Below, piece after piece: positions 1 to 5,623 of a DNA stretch of 8,024 nucleotides. The first letter of the stretch is position 1, and each line of letters begins with the position of its first letter. Below the pieces are notes generated by a model, which saw only the letters and a list, made by a program, of their open reading frames with translations, made no database searches and was not told where the DNA came from. The stretch is from Pseudomonadota bacterium. Its GTDB lineage: Bacteria > Pseudomonadota > Gammaproteobacteria > Xanthomonadales > Xanthomonadaceae. A program made the position numbers and the translations under genes. The stretch spans positions 1-8,024 of the forward strand of contig JAEWJB010000116.1 in NCBI GenBank assembly GCA_023386795.1, written 5' to 3'.

Positions 1-975
1 GCCGGCCTGCGCGATGGCCTGGCGGTGCGCCGGCCCGAGGCGCTGCGCACGATGCTCGACGGGGTGCCGGTGCGCCGCGCCGCGCTGCCCGGCGAGGCTG
101 GCGAGCGCTTGCAGCGCATGGGCCTGGAACATCTCGGGCAACTGCGCGCGTTGCCGCGCGACAGCCTGCGCCGGCGTTTCGGCCTGGACCTGCTCGACCA
201 CCTGGACCGCCTTTACGGCGAAGCCGACGATCCGCTGCAGTGCTACGCGCCGCCGGACCATTTCGATTCGCGCATCGAGATGGGCTACGAGGTCGAGACG
301 CATACCGCGCTGTTGTTCCCGCTGCGCCGCCTGCTCGGCGACCTGTGCACGTATCTGTCGATCCGCGATGGCGGCGTGCAGCGCTTCGTGTTGCGGCTGG
401 AGCACGAGGAGGGACATACCGACGTGGAGGTCGGGCTGCTGGCCGCCGAACGCGAGCCGGGCATGCTGTTCGAACTTTCGCGCAACCGCCTGGAACGGGT
501 GGCGCTGGAAAAGCCGGTGGTGGCGCTGCGCCTGCTCGCGCGCGAACTGCCGCCATTCGTGCCGGCCGCGCGCGACCTCTTCGACCCGCGCCCGCAGCAG
601 GCGCTGGACTGGCCGCAGCTGCGCGAACGCCTGCGCGCGCGGCTGGGCGATGAATCGGTCTACCGGTTGGCGCCCGCCGATGATCCGCGCCCCGAACGCG
701 CCTGGCGCCGGGTATTCGGCGAGGACGATGCGCCACACGCGCAGGCACCCGCGCGCCCGCCGCGTCCAGCCTGGCTGTTGCCGCAGCCGGTTCCGCTGCG
801 TGATGGACGCCTGCGCGTGCTTTCCGGGCCCGAACGCCTGGAGAGCGGCTGGTGGGACGGCCAGGACGCGCGTCGCGATTACTACGTGGTGGAAACCGCG
901 CGCGGGCAACGCGGCTGGGCCTACGTCGCGCCGGGTGCGCGCGAGGGCTGGATGCTGCACGGGTGGTTCGCATGA
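1..975 (+). CDS. imuB: ImuB, catalytically inactive Y-family polymerase homologue of the SOS mutasome (3' part; gene begins before the window)
   Basis: Frame 1 is open from the first base to TGA at 973-975, leaving 324 residues of the C-terminal part; the polymerase-like palm is outside the window. Visible in order: a helix-hairpin-helix thumb-like segment (LQRMGLEHLGQLRALPRDSL, about nt 109-168), a little-finger-like region (about nt 270-560), a segment resembling a weak clamp-binding motif (ARDLF, nt 568-582), the ImuB-type stretch LRERLRARLGDESVYRL (nt 619-669), and a C-terminal tail with PERLESGWWDG (nt 832-864) and RRDYYV. The PERxESGWWDG/RRDYY tail is characteristic of ImuB and absent from DinB or UmuC. 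In characterised systems ImuB bridges the beta clamp, ImuA and DnaE2 and lacks polymerase activity. Its stop overlaps the dnaE2 start (ATGA), so the two are coupled. imuA and a LexA-controlled promoter would be expected upstream, outside the window. Family assignment is firm; the clamp motif is inference. Confidence 0.93.
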   Translation, partial: AGLRDGLAVRRPEALRTMLDGVPVRRAALPGEAGERLQRMGLEHLGQLRALPRDSLRRRFGLDLLDHLDRLYGEADDPLQCYAPPDHFDSRIEMGYEVETHTALLFPLRRLLGDLCTYLSIRDGGVQRFVLRLEHEEGHTDVEVGLLAAEREPGMLFELSRNRLERVALEKPVVALRLLARELPPFVPAARDLFDPRPQQALDWPQLRERLRARLGDESVYRLAPADDPRPERAWRRVFGEDDAPHAQAPARPPRPAWLLPQPVPLRDGRLRVLSGPERLESGWWDGQDARRDYYVVETARGQRGWAYVAPGAREGWMLHGWFA

Positions 976-3900
976 GCTGGGACGACAGCCACGACGGCGT
1001 GGATCGCGACACCCCCGGAGGTCGTCCGCCGCGTGCATGGACCGTCGATGCGCGCTTGCGCACGGCCGCCAATGATGAAATCGACCATGAGCGCGAAGCC
1101 GGCCTGCCGGCCTATGCCGAGCTGCACTGCCTGTCGGATTTCTCGTTCCTGCGCGGCGCCTCTTCGGCCGAGGCGCTGTTCGCCCGCGCGCGCGAATGCG
1201 GCTACGAAGCACTGGCGATCACCGACGAATGCTCGCTGGCCGGCATCGTGCGTGGCTGGGAGGCGGCACGTGCGACCGGATTGCCGCTGGTGGTCGGCAG
1301 CGAGATCGCGCTGGAAGACGGGCCGCGCGTGGTGCTGCTGGTGGAGAACGCCCGCGGTTACGCGCAGTTGTGCGAGTTGATCACCCGTGCGCGGCGGGCC
1401 GCCACCAAGGGACGCTATCGCCTGTTGCGTGCCGAGATGGCCTCGGTGCTGCGCGCTGCGGACCTTGGCCTGTTCGCGCTGTGGCTGCCGGCAGCCGAAC
1501 CGGAGGTCGCGCACGGGCAATGGCTGCGTGAAGTGTTCGGGGCGCGCCTGTACCTGGGCGTGCAACTGCACCGCGAACGCGACGATGCCGCGCGCCTGGC
1601 CCAACTGCTGGCGCTGGGGCGGCAGCTGGAGCTGGTGGCCGTGGCCTGTGGCGACGTGCACATGGCGCGGCGCCGCGACCGCATCGTGCAGGACACCCTC
1701 ACCGCGATCCGCCACACCCTGCCGTTGGCCGAATGCGGCGCGCACCTGTTCCGCAACGGCGAGCGCCACCTGCGCAGCCGCCGCGCGCTGGGCAACATCC
1801 ATCCGCCGGTGCTGTTGCAGGCCGCTGTCGAACTGGCGCGGCGCTGCACCGGCTTCGACCTCAAGCGCGACCTGGAATACCGCTATCCAGCCGAGCTGGT
1901 GCCGGCCGGGCATACGCCGGCCAGCTACCTGCGCGAACTCACGGAGGCCGGCATGCGCACGCGCTGGCCCCAGGGCGTGCCGGACAAGGTGGTGGCCGAC
2001 ATCGAGATGGAGCTGGCGCTGATCGCCGAGCTGGAGTACGAGGCGTTCTTCCTCACCGTGCACGACATCGTGCGCTTCGCCAAATCGCGCGACATCCTTT
2101 GCCAGGGGCGCGGTTCCTCGGCCAATTCGGCGGTGTGCTACGCGCTGGGCATCACCGCCGTGAACCCGGCCGAGAACCGCCTGCTGATCTCGCGCTTCTT
2201 GTCCAAGGCGCGCGACGAGCCGCCGGACATCGACGTGGATTTCGAGCACGAACGCCGCGAGGAAGTGCTGCAGTACGTCTACAACAAGTACGGCCGCGAG
2301 CGCGCGGCGCTGGCCGCCACGGTGATCAGCTACCGCGGCAAGAGCGCGGTGCGCGATGTGGCCAAGGCGTTCGGGCTGCCGCCGGACCAGATCGCGCTGC
2401 TGGCCGATTGCTACGGCTGGGGCAATGGCGATACGCCGATGCAGCAGCGCCTGGAGGAAGCCGGTTTCGACCTCGACAATCCGCTGATCGCCCGCGTGCT
2501 GGCGGTTACCGAGATGCTGCGCGACCATCCGCGCCACCTGTCCCAGCATGTCGGTGGCTTCGTCATCTCCGATGCGCCGCTGTCCACCGTGGTGCCGGTG
2601 GAGAACGCGGCGATGGCCGAGCGCACCATCATCCAGTGGGACAAGGACGACCTGGAAACGCTGGGCCTGCTGAAGGTGGATTGTTTGGCGCTGGGCATGC
2701 TCACCTGCCTGCGCAAAACGCTGGACCTGGTGCGCCAGCATCGCGGCCGCGACTTCGAGCTGGCCACGATTCCGGCCGAGGACGAGGCCACCTACGACAT
2801 GATCTGCGTGGCCGACACCGTCGGCGTGTTCCAGATCGAATCGCGCGCGCAGATGGCGATGCTGCCGCGGCTGCAGCCGCGCAGGTTCTACGACCTGGTG
2901 ATCGAAGTGGCGATCGTGCGGCCCGGGCCGATCCAGGGCGACATGGTGCACCCGTACCTGCGGCGGCGGCAGGGCAAGGAGATGATCAGCTATCCCTCCC
3001 CGGGCGTGCAGGAAATCCTCGGGCCGACGCTGGGCGTGCCGCTGTTCCAGGAGCAGGTGATGGAGCTGGTGATCCATGCCGGCTATTCGCCCGACGAAGC
3101 CGATGGCCTGCGCCGCTCGATGGCGGCCTGGCGCCGTGGTGGGGACATGGAGCCGCATCGCGTGCGCATTCGCGAACTGATGGAGAAGAAAGGCTATCCC
3201 GGCCACTTCATCGACCAGATCTTCGAGCAGATCAAGGGCTTCGGCTCCTACGGGTTCCCGCAGAGCCATGCGGCTTCGTTCGCCAAGCTGGTCTACCTCA
3301 GCTGCTGGCTGAAGCGGCACGAGCCGGCTGCCTTCGCCTGCGGCCTGCTCAACGCGCAGCCGATGGGGTTCTATTCGCCGAGCCAGATCGTGCAGGACGC
3401 GCGCCGCAGCCGCTCGGCGCGCGAGGCCGTGGACGTGTTGCCGGTGGACGTTTCGCACAGCGACTGGGACCAGACGCTGGAAGGGGGCGTCCCTTGGCAG
3501 GGTGAACAGGCGCCGGGCACGCAACCGGCGATCCGCCTGGGGCTGCGCCAGGTGCGCGGTCTATCTGAAAAGATGGGAACGGCGATTGTCCACGCGCGTG
3601 CGCAACGGCCGTTCGCCGACATCGCCGACCTGTGTCGGCGCGCCGGGCTGGATGGCAAGGCGCGCGAGGCCTTGGCCGAAGCCGGTGCGCTGGCCTCGCT
3701 CAGTGGCCATCGCCACCATGCGCGCTGGGCGGTAGCCGGCATCGAGGGGCGCCGACCCTTGCTGCCCGGCAGCCCGCAGGAGAGCGAGGTCGCGTTGCTG
3801 GCGCCGCGGCAAGGCGAGGACATCCTGGCCGACTATCGCGCCACCGGCCTGAGCCTGGGGCCGCACCCGATGGCGCTGCTGCGCGCGCAGATGCGCCAGC

Positions 3901-4226
3901 GCCGCATCCTCGGCCTGCAGGAGCTGCATGGCCGCCGCCATGGCAGCGGCGTGCACGTGGCCGGCCTGGTGACCCAGCGGCAGCGGCCGGCGACCGCCAA
4001 GGGCACCATCTTCGTCACGCTGGAGGACGAACACGGCATGATCAATGTCGTGGTGTGGTCGCACCTGGCGCAGCGGCGGCGGCGCGCGCTGCTGGAATCA
4101 CGCCTGCTGGCGGTGCGCGGACGCTGGGAGCAGGTGGATGGCGTCACCCATGTAATCGCCGGTGACCTGCACGACCTGAGCCACCTGCTCGGCGAGTTGC
4201 CGGTGGCCTCGCGGGATTTCCATTGA
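972..4226 (+). CDS. dnaE2: DnaE2 (ImuC), error-prone C-family DNA polymerase III alpha subunit
   Basis: A 1084-residue C-family polymerase that performs translesion synthesis with ImuA/ImuB during SOS. I chose ATG 972 because it overlaps the imuB stop as ATGA and gives the N-terminus MSWDDSHDGVDRDTPGG that I recall from xanthomonad DnaE2; the frame stays open upstream to 852, inside imuB. Order of domains: an N-terminal extension of about 48 residues; PHP domain from about residue 49 (AELHCLSDFSFLRGAS, then ALAITDECSLAG); polymerase core with GRGSS at 379-383, the active-site PDIDVDF at 418-424 and the third carboxylate candidate D570 in LLKVDCLALG; fingers region ending near GSYGFPQSHAASFA; HhH region around 854-877; OB fold about 994-1029. 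The PHP H-x-H position reads H52-C-L54, so its metal site looks degenerate. All polymerase carboxylates are present, so the enzyme should be active. Length is normal for DnaE2. The stop shares a base with the alkB start. Confidence 0.97.
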   Translation: MSWDDSHDGVDRDTPGGRPPRAWTVDARLRTAANDEIDHEREAGLPAYAELHCLSDFSFLRGASSAEALFARARECGYEALAITDECSLAGIVRGWEAARATGLPLVVGSEIALEDGPRVVLLVENARGYAQLCELITRARRAATKGRYRLLRAEMASVLRAADLGLFALWLPAAEPEVAHGQWLREVFGARLYLGVQLHRERDDAARLAQLLALGRQLELVAVACGDVHMARRRDRIVQDTLTAIRHTLPLAECGAHLFRNGERHLRSRRALGNIHPPVLLQAAVELARRCTGFDLKRDLEYRYPAELVPAGHTPASYLRELTEAGMRTRWPQGVPDKVVADIEMELALIAELEYEAFFLTVHDIVRFAKSRDILCQGRGSSANSAVCYALGITAVNPAENRLLISRFLSKARDEPPDIDVDFEHERREEVLQYVYNKYGRERAALAATVISYRGKSAVRDVAKAFGLPPDQIALLADCYGWGNGDTPMQQRLEEAGFDLDNPLIARVLAVTEMLRDHPRHLSQHVGGFVISDAPLSTVVPVENAAMAERTIIQWDKDDLETLGLLKVDCLALGMLTCLRKTLDLVRQHRGRDFELATIPAEDEATYDMICVADTVGVFQIESRAQMAMLPRLQPRRFYDLVIEVAIVRPGPIQGDMVHPYLRRRQGKEMISYPSPGVQEILGPTLGVPLFQEQVMELVIHAGYSPDEADGLRRSMAAWRRGGDMEPHRVRIRELMEKKGYPGHFIDQIFEQIKGFGSYGFPQSHAASFAKLVYLSCWLKRHEPAAFACGLLNAQPMGFYSPSQIVQDARRSRSAREAVDVLPVDVSHSDWDQTLEGGVPWQGEQAPGTQPAIRLGLRQVRGLSEKMGTAIVHARAQRPFADIADLCRRAGLDGKAREALAEAGALASLSGHRHHARWAVAGIEGRRPLLPGSPQESEVALLAPRQGEDILADYRATGLSLGPHPMALLRAQMRQRRILGLQELHGRRHGSGVHVAGLVTQRQRPATAKGTIFVTLEDEHGMINVVVWSHLAQRRRRALLESRLLAVRGRWEQVDGVTHVIAGDLHDLSHLLGELPVASRDFH

Positions 4227-4813
4227 TGGCCGCCCTCGCGACCGGTGCCGACCTGTTCGACAGCGCGCCCTACCGCACGGTGGTGGCCGATGCGCAGGGC
4301 GGCGTGCGCTACTGGCCGCAACTGGTCGGCCAGGCGCAGGCCGAGCGCTGGTTCACCGCGCTGCGCGACGGCATCGAGTGGAAGACGTTGCAGCGGCCGA
4401 TGTACGAGCGCATCGTCGACGTGCCCCGGCTGCTGGCGCATTTCGAACTGGCGGCGCTGCCGCCGGACTCGCCGTTGGCCGAGATGCTCGCGCGCGTGCG
4501 CGCCACCGTGCCCGGCGCCTATACCCATGTGGGCCTGAACTTCTATCGCGACGGCCGTGACAGCGTGGCCATGCACAACGACAAGCTGCATTCGCTGGTG
4601 CCGGGCGAGCCGATCGCGCTGGTCTCGCTCGGCCACACCCGGCGCATGAACCTGCGTGCCAAGGACGGCGGCCGCGCCTGCGGCCTGGACCTGGCGCCCG
4701 GCAGCCTGCTGGCGATGAGCCATGCGTCCCAGCTCACCCACGAGCACGGCATTCCCAAGACCGCGCGGCCGGTGGGCCCGCGGATGAGCGTGGTGTTCCG
4801 CGCGCGTCCCTAG
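4226..4813 (+). CDS. alkB: AlkB-family 2-oxoglutarate/Fe(II)-dependent dioxygenase, third gene of the imu operon
   Basis: A 195-residue protein of the AlkB/ALKBH2-3 type. These enzymes oxidatively remove methyl and etheno groups from bases such as 1-methyladenine and 3-methylcytosine. All cofactor residues are visible: N105-F-Y107 (2-oxoglutarate contact, as N120/Y122 in E. coli AlkB), the metal triad H117-N-D119 with H174 in HGIPK, and R186-x5-R192, the AlkB signature pair matching R204/R210. ATG 4226 is preferred over the in-frame TTG at 4223 because it overlaps the dnaE2 TGA as TGATG, an arrangement typical of translational coupling; no strong Shine-Dalgarno is seen. The architecture is compact, resembling ALKBH2/3 more than E. 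coli AlkB, with no extra domain. Its place in a mutasome operon suggests SOS induction rather than Ada control, and a repair role in vivo; both are inference. The substrate (DNA, RNA or free base) cannot be read from sequence. Confidence 0.9.
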   Translation: MAALATGADLFDSAPYRTVVADAQGGVRYWPQLVGQAQAERWFTALRDGIEWKTLQRPMYERIVDVPRLLAHFELAALPPDSPLAEMLARVRATVPGAYTHVGLNFYRDGRDSVAMHNDKLHSLVPGEPIALVSLGHTRRMNLRAKDGGRACGLDLAPGSLLAMSHASQLTHEHGIPKTARPVGPRMSVVFRARP

Positions 4814-4817
4814 GCGG

Positions 4818-4829
4818 CGCCCCGGGGCG
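4818..4829. repeat. 12 bp perfect palindrome just after alkB
   Basis: CGCCCCGGGGCG is a perfect 12 bp palindrome in the 38 bp gap between alkB and the PAS-AraC gene, four bases after the alkB stop. It could form a short hairpin (4 bp stem, 4 nt loop) ending the operon, or serve as an operator for the next gene. No T-run follows. In DNA of this GC content it may also be chance. Confidence 0.3.
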
Positions 4830-4838
4830 TTGGGCGCT

Positions 4839-4844
4839 TATCAT
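4839..4844 (+). promoter_or_regulatory. Candidate -10 hexamer giving a leaderless start for the PAS-AraC gene
   Basis: TATCAT is the only AT-rich patch in the gap and ends 7 bases before ATG 4852, where a transcription start would fall on the A of the start codon. No Shine-Dalgarno sequence lies before this ATG, which fits a leaderless mRNA. No convincing -35 element is seen at the right distance, so this is weak. Confidence 0.3.
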
Positions 4845-4851
4845 CCGCGCC

Positions 4852-5607
4852 ATGACCGCGATCGACGCCACCGACCTGGAAGCCCTGTTCGACGCCGTGC
4901 CGGACGTGCTGTTCTTCGTCAAGGATCGCGAAGGCCGTTACACCCACGTCAACCAGACGATGCTGCGGCGCCTGGGCCTGAAATCCCGGCAGGAGCTGAT
5001 CGGCAAGCGCGTGGCCGAGGTGTACCCCATCGGCCTGGGCGCCAACTACGCCAACCAGGACGAGCAGGTGCTGGCGGGCGCGGTGATCGACAACGTGCTG
5101 GAGCTGCACCTGTTCGCCAACCGCGAGACCGGGTGGTGCCTGACCTGCAAGCGGCCGCTGTGGGAGGACGGGGAGGTGCGCGGCATCATCGGCATCTCGC
5201 GCGACCTTGGCCCGCAAGAGGGGCGCGATGCCCAGCGCGACGAACAATACGAGAAGCTGCGCCTGGCGCTGGCCTACCTGCACGCGCATTACACCCAGCC
5301 GGTGCGGCTGCAGACCTTGGTCGAACTGACCGGTTTTTCGATGTCCAAATTGCAGCGCTCGTTCCGGCGCGTGTTCCAGCTGACCCCGCAGCAGGTGCTG
5401 CTGCGCCTGCGCCTGCACCGCGCGATGCAGCTGCTGGACGAGCGCAAGCTGAGCATCACCGACATCGGCCATGCCTGTGGCTTCAGCGATCAAAGTGCGT
5501 TTACCCGCCAGTTCAAGGCCGCCACCGGCCTGACGCCGCGCGAGTACCGCGGGCTGCCGGTGGCGCAGCGCGGGCGCATCCAGCCCGCGCTGCCCTCGGA
5601 GGCCTGA
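4852..5607 (+). CDS. PAS-domain AraC-family transcriptional regulator
   Basis: A 251-residue soluble regulator. Residues about 8-120 form a PAS domain (FDAVPDVLFFVKDREGRYTHVN at the start, then GIIGISRDLG at its end, the usual PAS-to-linker junction). A short polar linker follows (about 121-135). Residues about 136-235 are an AraC/XylS double helix-turn-helix: first HTH near 152-173 (LQTLVELTGFSMSKLQRSF), second near 202-223 (ITDIGHACGFSDQSAFTRQF), closing with the family signature GLTPREYR. The PAS domain would sense a small ligand, redox state or bound cofactor, but the signal cannot be named. C96 and C99 make a CxxC pair in the PAS domain, a possible redox element (inference). Start ATG 4852 lies 38 bp after alkB and has no obvious Shine-Dalgarno. 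It is convergent with katE, with a 10 bp gap. Targets are unknown; katE, the imu operon and itself are candidates by proximity only. Confidence 0.9.
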   Translation: MTAIDATDLEALFDAVPDVLFFVKDREGRYTHVNQTMLRRLGLKSRQELIGKRVAEVYPIGLGANYANQDEQVLAGAVIDNVLELHLFANRETGWCLTCKRPLWEDGEVRGIIGISRDLGPQEGRDAQRDEQYEKLRLALAYLHAHYTQPVRLQTLVELTGFSMSKLQRSFRRVFQLTPQQVLLRLRLHRAMQLLDERKLSITDIGHACGFSDQSAFTRQFKAATGLTPREYRGLPVAQRGRIQPALPSEA

Positions 5608-5623
5608 ACGGCGCCGCTCAGGC
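5602..5623. terminator. Dyad spanning both stop codons of the convergent PAS-AraC and katE genes (possible bidirectional terminator)
   Basis: GCCTGA (5602-5607) and TCAGGC (5618-5623) are perfect inverted arms, and the interior CGGCGCCG (5609-5616) is itself palindromic. The single unmatched pair is A/C on the + strand but becomes a G-U wobble in the - strand transcript, so the katE RNA can form a continuous stem. Each arm contains one of the TGA stop codons. No T-run follows in either direction, so it is not a canonical intrinsic terminator, although T-poor terminators are common at this GC content. Confidence 0.45.

Noticed and set aside
1733..3505. A 590-codon + strand frame inside dnaE2
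   Set aside because: Arg/Gly/Ala/Pro-rich out-of-frame reading of dnaE2 without any motif; an artefact of high GC.
921..3524. An 867-codon open frame on the - strand opposite dnaE2
   Set aside because: Its protein is dominated by Arg, His, Gln and Ala with no recognisable domain, and it lies wholly over a clearly real polymerase gene. In GC-rich DNA stops are rare in one antisense frame, so very long shadow frames are expected.
4814..4851. An intrinsic terminator after alkB
   Set aside because: The palindrome at 4818-4829 has a very short stem and no following T-run, so it is recorded only as a palindrome.
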